A DNA stretch of 64,000 bases, from contig NZ_PCDP01000036.1 in NCBI RefSeq assembly GCF_003240585.1, forward strand, positions 1-64,000, written 5' to 3'. The notes under the pieces were generated by a model. It had not been told where the DNA came from, ran no database searches, and saw nothing but the letters and a program-made list of their open reading frames with translations. Of this stretch, positions 25,327-35,510 are shown in pieces; position 1 is the stretch's first letter, and the number at the start of each line of letters is the position of its first letter. Source of the DNA: Arminella tubonensis. Its GTDB lineage: Bacteria; Pseudomonadota; Alphaproteobacteria; Rhizobiales; Rhizobiaceae. Both the position numbers and the translations under genes were made by a program.

Positions 25327-26111
25327 CGACGCTGCCGATATGTGCGCGGCTGGAGGCGGAAAACCTGTGCTGGGGTCCGAGGCCGGGGCATCACATCATC
25401 GCCAATGTCAGCCTTTCAGTTGAGGCGGGTGAACGGCTTGCGATTATCGGCGCGAATGGTGCGGGGAAATCCACGCTGCTTCGCTGCCTGTATCGCGGCG
25501 TGCGGCCTATGCAGGGTTCCGTGCGTCTCGACGGAGTGGATCTCTGGTCGATCAGGCCGCGCGAAGTTGCAAAGCGCATAGCGGTCGTCCTCCAGGAGAC
25601 CCCGGCCGATTTTCCGTTCAGCGTCAGGGACGTTGTGATGATGGGTCGCATTCCGCATCGCAAGGGGCTGGCCCGCTGGGGTGACCGCGACCGCGACATC
25701 ACGGCACAAGCGCTGGAAAATCTCGAGCTGCGGCATCTCTCGTCGAGGCAATTTTCCTCTCTCTCGGGCGGCGAGAAGCAGCGGGTGCTTATTGCCCGGG
25801 CGCTGGCGCAGGAGCCGGAGATCGTTATTCTCGACGAGCCGACCAATCATCTCGATATCCGTCATCAGCTTGAGATTCTTGCGCTTTTGAAGGATCTCGG
25901 TCCGACGATCATCGCGACGTTGCACGATATCAATCTGGCGGCGGATTTTGCGACCAAGGTCGCCGTCATCCGTTCGGGACGCATCACCGGCCATGGTGTG
26001 CCCGGCGAGGTGCTTACCGCCCAGCGCATTTCGACCGCCTTCGGCGTCGCTGCCAGTGCACATCGCGCTGTCGACACATCGCTGAACCGTTTTACTTTTT
26101 CCCTTAGCTAG
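25323..26111 (+). CDS. btuD: B12-type ABC transporter ATP-binding protein
   Basis: A 262-residue FecE/BtuD-class ATPase. Walker A GANGAGKST, Q-loop VLQET, signature LSGGEKQRV, Walker B IVILDEPTNHLD and H-loop TLHD are all intact. The ATG at 25323 is favoured because the frame upstream (to 25161) lacks family similarity. It is the first recognised gene after the cobalamin riboswitch and is followed by a binding protein and a permease. The riboswitch argues for cobalamin (or cobinamide) rather than ferric siderophore as substrate. Confidence 0.85.
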   Translation: MTTLPICARLEAENLCWGPRPGHHIIANVSLSVEAGERLAIIGANGAGKSTLLRCLYRGVRPMQGSVRLDGVDLWSIRPREVAKRIAVVLQETPADFPFSVRDVVMMGRIPHRKGLARWGDRDRDITAQALENLELRHLSSRQFSSLSGGEKQRVLIARALAQEPEIVILDEPTNHLDIRHQLEILALLKDLGPTIIATLHDINLAADFATKVAVIRSGRITGHGVPGEVLTAQRISTAFGVAASAHRAVDTSLNRFTFSLS

Positions 26112-26124
26112 CAGGAGTTTACAT

Positions 26125-27084
26125 ATGCGTATTCGTCGCAGCCTACTGACAGGTTTGTTCCTATTCTCAGCGCTGCTTGCGGCCACTGCCGAGGCGGAGC
26201 AAGTGACCGTGCGAAGCTGCAATCGCGATGTCACCTTCGACAACGTGCCGGAACGGGCGGTCGCCAACGACGTCAACCTGATCGAAATGATGCTGGCACT
26301 GAAGCTGCAGGACCGAATGGTCGGCTATACCGGCGTATCCGGCTGGAAGACGCTCGACGAGAGGCTTCGCGACGGCGTCAAGGAACTACCGGAGCTCTCG
26401 CCGAAATATCCGACCAAGGAGGTGCTGCTCAATGCCGATGCGGACTTCTATTTCGCCGGTTGGAACTACGGGATGAAGGTTGGCGGGGAGGTGACGCCCG
26501 ACACCCTGGCTCCCTTCGGCATCAAGGTCTACGAACTGACGGAATCCTGCATCTTCGTGATGGAGAAGAACAAGCCGACCATGGACGACATGTACGTCGA
26601 TATTCTGAACCTCGGCAAGATATTCCATGTCACCGATAGGGCCGCGGCTCTGGTCGCCGAATATCGCCGGCGGGTGGGAGAGATCGAGGCGAAGGTGGGC
26701 CATGCCGATCGGCCGGTGCGCGCGTTCGTCTATGATTCCGGCGAGGAGAAGCCGTTCACCTCGGGTCGCTACGGCATTCCGACTGCGCTGATCGAGGCGG
26801 CCGGTGGCGTCAATATCATGGATGACGTCGAGAAGAGCTGGGCGGAGGTGCCATGGGAGCCGGTGATCGACAAGAACCCAGAGGTGATCGTCATCGTCGA
26901 CTACGGCGAGGTGACCGCCGCGCAGAAGATCGCCTTCCTCAAGAACAATCCGGCTTTCAAGAATATCGATGCCGTCAAGAACGACCGCTTCGTCGTATTG
27001 CCCTACGTCGAGGCGACACCCGGACCACGCAACATCGACGCCATCGCCGCTCTCGCCAAGGCGTTTCATTCCGAAGCGATGTAA
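26125..27084 (+). CDS. btuF: B12-type ABC transporter periplasmic binding protein
   Basis: A 319-residue class III binding protein with a signal peptide (residues 1-23, ending AEAEQ). It has the TroA/BtuF/FepB layout: a VTVRSCNRDVTFDNVPERAV start, a long connecting helix near the middle, and a C-terminal lobe ending GPRNIDAIAALAKAF. Sequence alone cannot separate cobalamin from siderophore binding; the upstream B12 riboswitch decides for cobalamin. It starts 13 bases after the ATPase gene. Confidence 0.8.
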   Translation: MRIRRSLLTGLFLFSALLAATAEAEQVTVRSCNRDVTFDNVPERAVANDVNLIEMMLALKLQDRMVGYTGVSGWKTLDERLRDGVKELPELSPKYPTKEVLLNADADFYFAGWNYGMKVGGEVTPDTLAPFGIKVYELTESCIFVMEKNKPTMDDMYVDILNLGKIFHVTDRAAALVAEYRRRVGEIEAKVGHADRPVRAFVYDSGEEKPFTSGRYGIPTALIEAAGGVNIMDDVEKSWAEVPWEPVIDKNPEVIVIVDYGEVTAAQKIAFLKNNPAFKNIDAVKNDRFVVLPYVEATPGPRNIDAIAALAKAFHSEAM

Positions 27085-27156
27085 TGCCCTTTGCGTCGAC
27101 CCCCGGGCACCGGATCATGCTTGGTCCGGTGCTCGACCCACATCATGGAAATCCAC

Positions 27157-28167
27157 ATGCGCGTCGGCCTGTTGCTCGTCTTCATCGTTCTTTTCTTTCT
27201 CCTTGTCTTATCCCTGACAGCAGGCGTTTCCTTAGGTGCGGTGCCGATCTCGTTCCGCACCGTCTGGTCGATCGTCGGCAACAAGATGTGGCCGGGGACG
27301 TTCGACGTCGTCTGGTCGCGCGGGCAGGAGAGCATCGTCTGGGATGTGCGCTTTCCGCGCGTCGTCCTCGCGGCGCTTGTCGGTGCGGGCCTTGCGGTTA
27401 GCGGCGCAACGCTGCAGGCGTTGACGCGCAATCCGCTGGCGGATCCGCATCTTCTGGGTGTTTCCTCAGGTGCTGCATTCGGCGCGATCCTGGCGCTGTT
27501 GCATACGGGCATGATTGTCGGCTTGCTGACCGTGCCGCTCTTTTCCTTCGCCGGTGCATTGCTTGCCACTGCAGCCGTGGCGCTGGTCGCGCATCTTACC
27601 CGGTCGCACACGGCTGACCGCATGGTGCTTGCCGGCGTCGCGGTCGCGTTCGTTTTTACTGCGCTTGGCAATTTGCTGATCTTTCTCGGTGATCCGCGTG
27701 CCACGAATACCGTGGTGTTCTGGATGCTCGGTGGGCTCGGTCTGGCGCAATGGTCCCATCTTGCCTATCCCGCTGTCGTGCTGGCCGGCTGCATGATCGT
27801 GCTGACGTTGAAGGCTCGGGAGCTCAATGCGCTGGCCATGGGTGACGAGACTGCCGCGACGCTTGGCATATCGGTTACCCGCCTTCGGTTCCTACTGTTC
27901 GTCGTTACGGCTCTCGTGACTGGGGCGATGGTGGCCTTTTCGGGCGTGATCGGCTTTGTCGGGCTAATGGTTCCCCATTTCGTTCGCCTGATCGGCGGCG
28001 GAGACAATGTGCGGGTGATCCCGCTAAGTGCGGCCGTCGGCGCGTTGACGCCGATCTGGGCCGATATCGTCGCGCGGATGATCATGGCGCCAGAGGACAT
28101 GCCGATCGGCATCGTCACCGGCCTTGCCGGCGGCGTTGCCTTTATCCTTATCCTGCGGAAAAGCTGA
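27157..28167 (+). CDS. btuC: B12-type ABC transporter permease (FecCD family)
   Basis: A 336-residue polytopic membrane protein of the BtuC/FecCD family. Typical stretches are SGATLQALTRNPLADPHLLGVSSGAAFG and the cytoplasmic GFVGLMVPHFVRLIGG coupling region. An ATG at 27157 follows a ggaaatcc site; 27145 and an upstream GTG at 27091 are alternatives. It is the last gene of the riboswitch-controlled importer operon. Confidence 0.85.
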   Translation: MRVGLLLVFIVLFFLLVLSLTAGVSLGAVPISFRTVWSIVGNKMWPGTFDVVWSRGQESIVWDVRFPRVVLAALVGAGLAVSGATLQALTRNPLADPHLLGVSSGAAFGAILALLHTGMIVGLLTVPLFSFAGALLATAAVALVAHLTRSHTADRMVLAGVAVAFVFTALGNLLIFLGDPRATNTVVFWMLGGLGLAQWSHLAYPAVVLAGCMIVLTLKARELNALAMGDETAATLGISVTRLRFLLFVVTALVTGAMVAFSGVIGFVGLMVPHFVRLIGGGDNVRVIPLSAAVGALTPIWADIVARMIMAPEDMPIGIVTGLAGGVAFILILRKS

Positions 28168-28240
28168 CTGTGTACGTTTCACCGTTGCCTTCCTGCCAGA
28201 GCGGCTTAGATGTTCACGAGTTACCGCAGAAGGAGAGGTC

Positions 28241-28801
28241 ATGGACAAAAGTCACGCGATCTGCACGCCGGAGGAGGTGTTGGATTTCTGGTTCGAGGAG
28301 TGCGGGCGCGAGGATTGGTTCAAGGTCTCGGCTGCGCTTGACGAGGAGATACGCCGGCGGTTCCGCGATACGCATCTGGCGCTTGCCGGCGGGGTCCTCG
28401 GCGTCTGGCGAGCGACGCCGGAAAACCAGCTCGCGACGGTGATCGTCCTCGATCAATTTCCGCGCAATATCTATCGCGGTACTGCCCTTGCCTTTGCCAC
28501 TGACGGCCTTGCACTGCAGGAAGCAAAGATTGCGCTGAATGCCGGTGCCGACCAGAAGGTCGCGCGTGAACGCCGGTGCTTCTTATACTTGCCCTTCGAG
28601 CATGCCGAGAACCTGATCGAGCAGGAAAAGGCGGTCGAGTTTTTCCAGGCGCTTGGCGAGGAGGAATATATCGATTTCGCCATTCGTCATCGGGCGGTGA
28701 TTGCAGCCTACGGGCGATTTCCTCATCGAAATGCCGCGCTCGGCCGCGTGTCGACGGAGGCCGAACGCGACTATCTTGCCCAGCCGGACGCTGGTTTCTA
28801 G
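28241..28801 (+). CDS. DUF924 family protein
   Basis: A 186-residue soluble, mostly helical protein with the full DUF924 pattern: PEEVLDFWFEE, VIVLDQFPRNIYRG, LYLPFEHAE, and FPHRNAALGR. The family is widespread and of unknown function. The ATG at 28241 has an aaggagaggtc ribosome site; longer in-frame starts upstream are not needed. It follows the permease by 73 bases and may be a separate unit. Confidence 0.92.
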   Translation: MDKSHAICTPEEVLDFWFEECGREDWFKVSAALDEEIRRRFRDTHLALAGGVLGVWRATPENQLATVIVLDQFPRNIYRGTALAFATDGLALQEAKIALNAGADQKVARERRCFLYLPFEHAENLIEQEKAVEFFQALGEEEYIDFAIRHRAVIAAYGRFPHRNAALGRVSTEAERDYLAQPDAGF

Positions 28802-28937
28802 GGATTTGAGGCGAGGCAGCCGCCTTTCTGCCGCCTTTCTTTGCCTACAAGGCAACAGATCAATTCGGCGGTGCCGCCAATCCGGTGTATCTTGCCGCCG
28901 CCGATATTGCCGATGACGTTGTGACGAGGAGCCTTGC

Positions 28938-31550
28938 TTGCCCCTGCCAAAGAAATTTGTTCGCTATCTGGTTCTGCTGGTCCTGGCTGTCGAGATTTTC
29001 GATCCTTCGGCCGCAAGGATTGCATTTGCGCAGGAACAGCAGCCGGCCGTCCAGACGCAATCGCAGCCGCAGCCGCAATCGCAGCCGCAAGCGGGGCAGG
29101 CGCAACAGCCGTCGCAGGCGCCCCAGCTCGCCAATGGCGTGCTCGATCGCGCTGCAGTCGATCTTGAAAAGGCGCGCAAGCAGCTGGCGTCGCTGCAAGA
29201 CAGCGCCAAGCAGAGCGCCAGCGACGACGAGGCGTTGGTGGTGCTCTCCGGCAAGGCCGATGAGCTCAACCGAACCATCGCCGCCGTCTCGGCCAGCCTG
29301 AAGCCACGGTTCGACGAAATCAACAATCGCCTGACCCAGATCGGCCCGCCTCCCAAGGAAGGCCAACCGCCGGAAGTGCCGCTCGTTGCTCAGGAAAGAG
29401 ACCGGCTGACGGCAGAGCGCTCCCAGATCACTGTCGTGACCGGCGACGCGGATAGCGCATTGGCAGCCGCAAGCCGCTTTGCCACTGATGTCACCGCGAT
29501 GCGACGGGAGCTTTTTGCCGAGACGCTGCTGCGACGCACAGAGCTATCGGGCACGACATTCGGCGATGCCGGGTCGGCGTTTGTCCAGGAGGCCACGGAC
29601 TTTGGCGCCGCGCTGGCTAGTTGGGGAACGTTCGTCTGGAAATTCAAGCGAATACCGCTCTTCACTTCCGTCTTTCTGTCGCTTGCCACGGCGCTGGTGT
29701 TGTTGTCGGGGGCATATCGGCTGTTCGGCCGCTATTTCCAGCGCGACGATACGATCGAGGCGCCTCCCTATATCAGCCGTCTCTCCATCGCCTTCTGGTC
29801 GACTATGGTCGACACGCTTGCTGTCGCGGCGCTGCTCGTCATCTCCTATTTCTTTCTGTCGACATTCAATGTGCTCAGGCCCGACATCGCGCCGGTGATT
29901 TCGGCAGTCTTCGGCTTTACCGGTCTCGTCTACTTCGTCGGCCGGGTGACCAACGCCGTATTTGCGCCTTCGGAGCCGCGTTGGCGCCTTGTTAGGCTAT
30001 CGAACAAGGGCGCGCGGTCGTTGAGCTGGTGCCTGCAGGCGATGGCGATCGTCAACGGCCTCGATTTCGTATTCAATCGCATCAGCGAAGTGATGGGCGC
30101 TCCTGTCGTCGTCACTGTTGCGAAGAGCTTTGTCGCCGCGCTGATCGTCGGTGTGATTCTCATTGCGGTCTCTTTCGGCAAGCCGATGCTGGCAAAGAAC
30201 GGCGATCCGGAAGCCCCCGGTCGCCATTGGCCGCACGGCATGGCGATCATACTGCGCGTCATGGGTGGCGGGCTGATCTTTACGGCGTTGGTCGGCTATG
30301 TAGGCCTGTCCCGCTTCATAGCCTCGCAATTGATCGTCACCAGCGCTGTCCTCGTGACGATGTACCTCGGCATATTGCTCGGCAAGGCCGTGTCAAGCCA
30401 GGAGACGTTTCCCGAAACGATCGCCGGACGCTTCCTGCAGCAGCGCTTCAAGCTCGGGGAAGTCGCACTGGACCAGGCGGCGCTCGTCGCGGGACTCGGG
30501 ATCTATTTCATCGCGCTGTTTACCGGCATTCCGCTGATCCTGATGTCCTGGGGCTTCCACATCCAGGATCTGGAGCTCTTCGCCTACCAGTTGTTCACCG
30601 AGATCCGGCTTGGCAATATCCACATATCGCTGGTCGGCATCGGTGTCGGCGTGCTGCTGTTTGCCGGCGGTTATCTCATGACCCGGTGGTTTCAGCGCTG
30701 GCTCGACACCAATATCATGGCTCGCAGCCAGGTGGACACCGGCGTTCGCAACTCGGTCAAGACAGGCATCGGTTATCTCGGCGTCACCGTTGCCGCCGTC
30801 ATCGCGATCTCGGCTGCCGGTATCGACCTTTCCAGCTTCGCGCTGGTCGCCAGCGCGCTCTCGGTCGGCATCGGTTTCGGCCTGCAGAACATCGTGTCGA
30901 ATTTTGTCTCGGGTCTGATCCTCCTGGTCGAGCGGCCGTTCAAGGTGGGAGACTGGATCGTCTCTGGAACGTCCGAAGGCATCGTCAAGCGGATTTCGGT
31001 ACGGGCTACCGAGATCGAGACGTTCCGAAAGCAATCGATCATCGTGCCGAATTCGGAGCTGATCAACGCGTCGGTCGGCAACTGGACGCACCGCAACCGT
31101 CTGGCCCGTTCGGAAATCCCGATCTCCGTCGGCTACGATGCCGACCCGCAGAAGGTCATGGATGTGCTGCTCGATCTGGTGCAGAAAATCCCGAAGGTCC
31201 TTCGGAATCCGGAACCGCACGTGGAGTTCCTCCGCTTCGGGCCGTCATCGCTCGATTTCGAGATGCGGTTCTATCTCGCCGATCTCTCAGATGGCATGCC
31301 GATCCGCAATAATCTGCGGATCGCCATTCTCGAGCGTTTCCGCCAGGAAGGGATCGTCATTCCCTTTCCGACGCAGGAACTGCAGATCCGCCGAGACCCG
31401 ATGCGCACAAGACCGGCTGAGGTGGTGGGCGAAGCGCGCACGGTGATCGAGGCGATCGAGCCGGCGCCAAGCGAAGATGCGGTGCCGACGGAATCGAAGC
31501 CGCCGCAGGAACTGCGCAGCGGCACCGCCCGTCGGCGAGGCGAGGGGTGA
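28938..31550 (+). CDS. Large mechanosensitive channel (DUF3772 + MscS)
   Basis: An 870-residue member of the KefA/MscK-like group. A signal peptide (to ~residue 32) precedes a Gln/Pro-rich linker and a periplasmic coiled-coil DUF3772 region (~60-250). Around eight membrane helices follow, then the MscS core with pore helix SFALVASALSVGIGFGLQNI and the VERPFKVGDWI beta domain. The C-terminal tail is disordered. It would release solutes on hypo-osmotic shock, which suits a genome that imports betaines. The start is a TTG with a gagga site. Confidence 0.9.
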   Translation: MPLPKKFVRYLVLLVLAVEIFDPSAARIAFAQEQQPAVQTQSQPQPQSQPQAGQAQQPSQAPQLANGVLDRAAVDLEKARKQLASLQDSAKQSASDDEALVVLSGKADELNRTIAAVSASLKPRFDEINNRLTQIGPPPKEGQPPEVPLVAQERDRLTAERSQITVVTGDADSALAAASRFATDVTAMRRELFAETLLRRTELSGTTFGDAGSAFVQEATDFGAALASWGTFVWKFKRIPLFTSVFLSLATALVLLSGAYRLFGRYFQRDDTIEAPPYISRLSIAFWSTMVDTLAVAALLVISYFFLSTFNVLRPDIAPVISAVFGFTGLVYFVGRVTNAVFAPSEPRWRLVRLSNKGARSLSWCLQAMAIVNGLDFVFNRISEVMGAPVVVTVAKSFVAALIVGVILIAVSFGKPMLAKNGDPEAPGRHWPHGMAIILRVMGGGLIFTALVGYVGLSRFIASQLIVTSAVLVTMYLGILLGKAVSSQETFPETIAGRFLQQRFKLGEVALDQAALVAGLGIYFIALFTGIPLILMSWGFHIQDLELFAYQLFTEIRLGNIHISLVGIGVGVLLFAGGYLMTRWFQRWLDTNIMARSQVDTGVRNSVKTGIGYLGVTVAAVIAISAAGIDLSSFALVASALSVGIGFGLQNIVSNFVSGLILLVERPFKVGDWIVSGTSEGIVKRISVRATEIETFRKQSIIVPNSELINASVGNWTHRNRLARSEIPISVGYDADPQKVMDVLLDLVQKIPKVLRNPEPHVEFLRFGPSSLDFEMRFYLADLSDGMPIRNNLRIAILERFRQEGIVIPFPTQELQIRRDPMRTRPAEVVGEARTVIEAIEPAPSEDAVPTESKPPQELRSGTARRRGEG

Positions 31551-31799
31551 CCGCTCGCCTGATCGCGACAGCGGTGAGCTTCGTCACGGCGCCTCGCGAT
31601 GTCCCGATCCGGCTCTTCTGCGATGAAAAGCGCTGAAAAACAGATTTCGCGCTTGTCTATTCACACATCGTCGCGGCAAGCTTTCCCCATGTCGTAATCA
31701 GGCATTTGGCGGACGAACCGGAATTGCATAGTCCGCGACATCGTCATCTCTCCCGGATCAAAATGCCGGGCCGCTCAGTTTCGAAGAGGTAGTCTTTCC

Positions 31800-34313
31800 A
31801 TGAAAACACATGCACGGGCCGTCGTGATCGGTGGTGGTGTCGTCGGCGTCTCGACGCTTTACCACCTTGCCAAGAAGGGCTGGGACGACGTCGTCCTCAT
31901 CGAGCGGAAGGAACTGACCTCCGGCTCGACCTGGCATGCGGCGGGCCTGCTGCCGCTGTTCAACATGAGCTATTCCGTCGGCCAGATCCACAAATACTCG
32001 GTGAAGTTCTATCAGGAGCTTCAGGCGGAAACCGGCATGAATGTCGGTTTCAGCAAAGTTTCCAACATCCGTCTCGCTCTTACCAAGGATCGCTGGGACG
32101 AGTACATGTATTATGCCGGCATCGCCGAGACGATTGGTGTCAACGTCAAGCTCTTGACGCCGGAACAGGTCAAGGAAATCTGGCCGCTCTGTGAGACCGA
32201 AGGCCTGCTCGGCGCCATCCAGCATCCCGACGACGGATACATCCAGCCGGCCGACCTGACGCAGGCACTGGCCAAGGGTGCCCGCGATCTAGGCGCTACG
32301 ATCTATCGCCACACCGCAGTCACTGCGATCGAGCAACTGCCGGACGGTCTCTGGAAGGTGACGACCGACAAGGGCGAGATTACCGCGGAACACGTCATCA
32401 GCTGTACCGGCAATTTCGCGCGCAAGACCGGCGAGATGGTGGGGATCAATATTCCCGTTATCCCGGTCGAGCATCAGTATATCGTGACGGAACCACACCC
32501 GGCCATCCTTGAGCGCAAGGCCAAGGGCCTGCCGGAAATGGGCGTGCTTCGCGAATCCGACAGCGCCTGGTACATGCGCGAGGAAAACGGCGGACTGCTG
32601 CTCGGCCCATACGAGCACGGCGCGCCTGCCTGCTATGTCAACGGTCCGTCCGACGACAGCGAGTACGAACTTTTCCAGGAAGACCTCGACCGGCTTATGC
32701 CGCATATCGAGACGGCGATCGTCCGCGTTCCGGCGTTTGGCGAAGTCGGCATCAAGAAGGTCTACAACGGCGCCATTGCCTACACACCCGACGGCAACCC
32801 GATCATCGGCCCGGCTCCAGGTCTCAAGAACTTCTGGCTGAACGAGGGCCATTCCTTCGGCATCACCGCAGCGGGCGGGGCAGGCTGGCAGCTTGCGGAA
32901 TGGATCGTCGATGGCGAGCCGACCGTCGACATGATGGGCGTGGATCCACGTCGCTACGGCCCCTATGCCAACGAAGGCTATCTCATCGAGAAGAACGAGG
33001 AGGCCTACGCCAACGTCTTCACCATGCACTATCCGGACGAGGAGCGTTCCGGCGCCCGTCCCTTGAAGACCACGCCGATCTACGATCGCCTCAAGGCGCT
33101 CGGCGCCGTGTTCGGCTCCGTCTACGGCTGGGAGCGCGCCAACTGGTTTGCGCCGGAAGGCTATTCAGTTGCCAAGGAGGAGTTGGATCTCGGGGCAGAC
33201 GTGCTGACCAACCACAACTATGCGCCGCCGACAGAAGACGGCCGCATCGTCGAAAAGTGGTCGTTCCGCCGCTCGAACTACTTCGATCATGTCGGCAACG
33301 AGGTCATGAACGTCAACAAGAATGTCGGCGTGCTCGACATGTCGGCGTTCGCCAAGATGGAAGTTTCCGGTCCCGGTGCGCGCGCATGGCTGGACTCGAT
33401 CTTCGCCAACGCCATTCCAAAGAAGCGCGGCCGCATCGCGCTCTGCCACATGCTGACGGAACAGGGCGGCGTTCGTGCCGAATTCACGGTCTACGAATGG
33501 GCGCCGGGCCGCTTCTACCTTGTCTCGGCCGGTGCCTACGAAGCGCATGACCACGACTACCTGCGCAAGCTGCTACCAAGTGACGGATCGGTCCGCCTGC
33601 AGCAGATCACCCAGCGTCTGGGCGTGCTCGTTCTTGCCGGGCCAAAGTCGCGCGATGTCCTGAAGAAGCTCACGCGCACCAGCCTCGAAAACAAGGATTT
33701 CCCCTGGCTTTCGGGCAAAGAGATTTCCGTCGGCGCGGCGTCCGCGCACGCCCTTCGCGTCAACTTCGTCGGCGAACTCGGCTGGGAGCTTCACCATCCG
33801 ATCGAAATGCAGACCTACATCTTCGACAAGCTGATGGCGGCGGGTGCCGAATTCGGGATCAAGCCTTTCGGCATACGCGCCATGCTGGCGATGTCGGTCG
33901 AAAAGTCCTACCGCCTGATCCCGCGCGAGATGTCGATCGAATACAATGCCTACGAATCCGCGCTTGACCGTTTCATCAAGCCGGAGAAGGAATTCCTCGG
34001 CCGCGACGGGCTGCTTGCCTATAAGGAAAAGGGCTTGCAGTGGAATTTTGCGACGCTGATCGTCGAGACAGGCAACGACGTCGATGCACGCGGATCGGAA
34101 GCGATCTACAACGAGGCCGGCGAACTTGTCGGTCGCGCCACCAACGGGACTTATGGCTTCCGCATCGGCAAGTCGATGGCGCTGGCAATGCTGAAACCCG
34201 GCTATGCTGCCGAAGGCACCAAGTTGAAGATCAAGATACTTGGTACGATCTATACGGCAACTGTCGTCGGCGAGAGCCCGTTCGACCCTGACAACGCGGT
34301 TCTGCGCGCCTGA
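31800..34313 (+). CDS. Dimethylglycine/sarcosine dehydrogenase-like FAD protein with GcvT domain
   Basis: An 837-residue fused enzyme. The N-terminal DAO-type FAD domain (VVIGGGVVGVSTLYHL) includes STWHAAGLL, whose His is in the position used for covalent FAD in dimethylglycine and sarcosine dehydrogenases. An FAO_M linker and C-terminal GcvT domains follow (~430-837), which bind tetrahydrofolate. It should oxidise an N-methylated glycine and pass formaldehyde to THF as 5,10-methylene-THF. It opens the one-carbon island; dimethylglycine left by betaine demethylation would be a natural substrate. The ATG has a gaagaggtag site. Confidence 0.9.
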   Translation: MKTHARAVVIGGGVVGVSTLYHLAKKGWDDVVLIERKELTSGSTWHAAGLLPLFNMSYSVGQIHKYSVKFYQELQAETGMNVGFSKVSNIRLALTKDRWDEYMYYAGIAETIGVNVKLLTPEQVKEIWPLCETEGLLGAIQHPDDGYIQPADLTQALAKGARDLGATIYRHTAVTAIEQLPDGLWKVTTDKGEITAEHVISCTGNFARKTGEMVGINIPVIPVEHQYIVTEPHPAILERKAKGLPEMGVLRESDSAWYMREENGGLLLGPYEHGAPACYVNGPSDDSEYELFQEDLDRLMPHIETAIVRVPAFGEVGIKKVYNGAIAYTPDGNPIIGPAPGLKNFWLNEGHSFGITAAGGAGWQLAEWIVDGEPTVDMMGVDPRRYGPYANEGYLIEKNEEAYANVFTMHYPDEERSGARPLKTTPIYDRLKALGAVFGSVYGWERANWFAPEGYSVAKEELDLGADVLTNHNYAPPTEDGRIVEKWSFRRSNYFDHVGNEVMNVNKNVGVLDMSAFAKMEVSGPGARAWLDSIFANAIPKKRGRIALCHMLTEQGGVRAEFTVYEWAPGRFYLVSAGAYEAHDHDYLRKLLPSDGSVRLQQITQRLGVLVLAGPKSRDVLKKLTRTSLENKDFPWLSGKEISVGAASAHALRVNFVGELGWELHHPIEMQTYIFDKLMAAGAEFGIKPFGIRAMLAMSVEKSYRLIPREMSIEYNAYESALDRFIKPEKEFLGRDGLLAYKEKGLQWNFATLIVETGNDVDARGSEAIYNEAGELVGRATNGTYGFRIGKSMALAMLKPGYAAEGTKLKIKILGTIYTATVVGESPFDPDNAVLRA

Positions 34314-34346
34314 TCAGTCTAGAATCCGTAAACATCGTGGAATGTT

Positions 34347-34367
34347 AGGGCGGCCAAGTGCCGCCCT
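34347..34367 (+). terminator. Terminator after the dehydrogenase gene
   Basis: AGGGCGGC at 34347-34354 pairs with GCCGCCCT from 34360, with a 5-base loop and a following ttctcattt. It ends the dehydrogenase transcript. Confidence 0.85.
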
Positions 34368-34462
34368 TCTCATTTGGTGGCGTTTGGTTGAATTAACAAA
34401 TACTCAAATGCTTTGTTGTATCGATCTGATAGTCGAACGAAATATTTATCCAAAGGTTGGTC

Positions 34463-35293
34463 ATGTCATTTTTAGGCATTTCTGGAATGCAGTACTCAGG
34501 CGGCTCGTTTGCTGGTGCACGTATTATTCTTGCTGAAGATTCCAATGTTTTTACATCGATGGTTCGTACGAGACTGAAAGAGCTTTTCGATCTCGACATC
34601 GAGATCTGCCGGAGTTTCGAGGAGTTGCAGCTTGCCTACGACAAGTCCTCGGAGCCGATCCGGCTGGCCATCTCCAACATCAATCTACCCGGGGCAGAAA
34701 ACGGAGAGGCGCTGGAGTATCTGGTCGATCTCAGTATCCCGACTATCGTCTTCACCGGCACGTTCCAGGAAGGCATGCGCGACGCGCTGATGGCCAAGGA
34801 TATCGTCGACTATATTCTCAAGGACAATATCTTCGCCGTTGACCTGCTTGCAGAGTCGATCTGCCGGTTCCTCACAAATCATCGCCATCATGTGCTGATC
34901 GTCGACGATAGCGCGACCGCGCGGGCGCTGCTCTCGAGCCGCCTGAAGCGCTACAATTTCCGTGTCGACGTCGCGGAAAACGGAGCGAAGGCACTGGAGA
35001 TCCTGAAGGCGCATCGCGATATCGGCCTGATGATCACCGACTACAACATGCCCGATATCGACGGTTTCGAATTGACGCGGCGCATCCGCGCCAGCATCGG
35101 TTCGCATGAACTGCGCATCATCGGTGTCTCGTCCTCGACCAACCGGCTGCTTTCGGCACGGTTCCTCAAGGCAGGTGGCAATGACTTTATCCTTCGCCCG
35201 TTCATCGACGAGGAATTCTACTGCCGCGTCAACCAGAACCTCGACACGCTCTTGCAGATACAGTCGATGCGCCAGATGCGCGCGAGCGCCTAG
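34463..35293 (+). CDS. Tandem receiver protein (REC-REC), first receiver lacks phospho-Asp
   Basis: A 276-residue protein of two receiver domains. The second (residues ~150-270) is complete: VDDS, phospho-Asp in MITDYNMPDIDG, and a late Phe/Ile-Arg-Pro segment. In the first, the phospho-acceptor position is Asn (AISNINLP, residue 72); the neighbouring paralogue has AVVDLNLP there. It aligns over its full length with the first 265 residues of the REC-REC-GGDEF gene at 35511 but has no output domain. The ATG at 34463 follows caaagg. Confidence 0.88.
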   Translation: MSFLGISGMQYSGGSFAGARIILAEDSNVFTSMVRTRLKELFDLDIEICRSFEELQLAYDKSSEPIRLAISNINLPGAENGEALEYLVDLSIPTIVFTGTFQEGMRDALMAKDIVDYILKDNIFAVDLLAESICRFLTNHRHHVLIVDDSATARALLSSRLKRYNFRVDVAENGAKALEILKAHRDIGLMITDYNMPDIDGFELTRRIRASIGSHELRIIGVSSSTNRLLSARFLKAGGNDFILRPFIDEEFYCRVNQNLDTLLQIQSMRQMRASA

Positions 35294-35510
35294 CCGAGGA
35301 GATTGATAACAAAGGAGGAAATGCCGGAAAGACGAGAGGCTCCTGGATTTGCGTGGAAACGCAGCGACGCGGGATACGTGTCGGCAAGGTCGTTGCAATT
35401 TAGGATGTGTATGTTCTATGAACACCCTTCACGATAATCGTGTGGGGCGTTATTTCGTTGAGCGGATAAGTTGCATCTGAATCAAGCGAGCGGGAGGGGC
35501 AAGGAGGGGC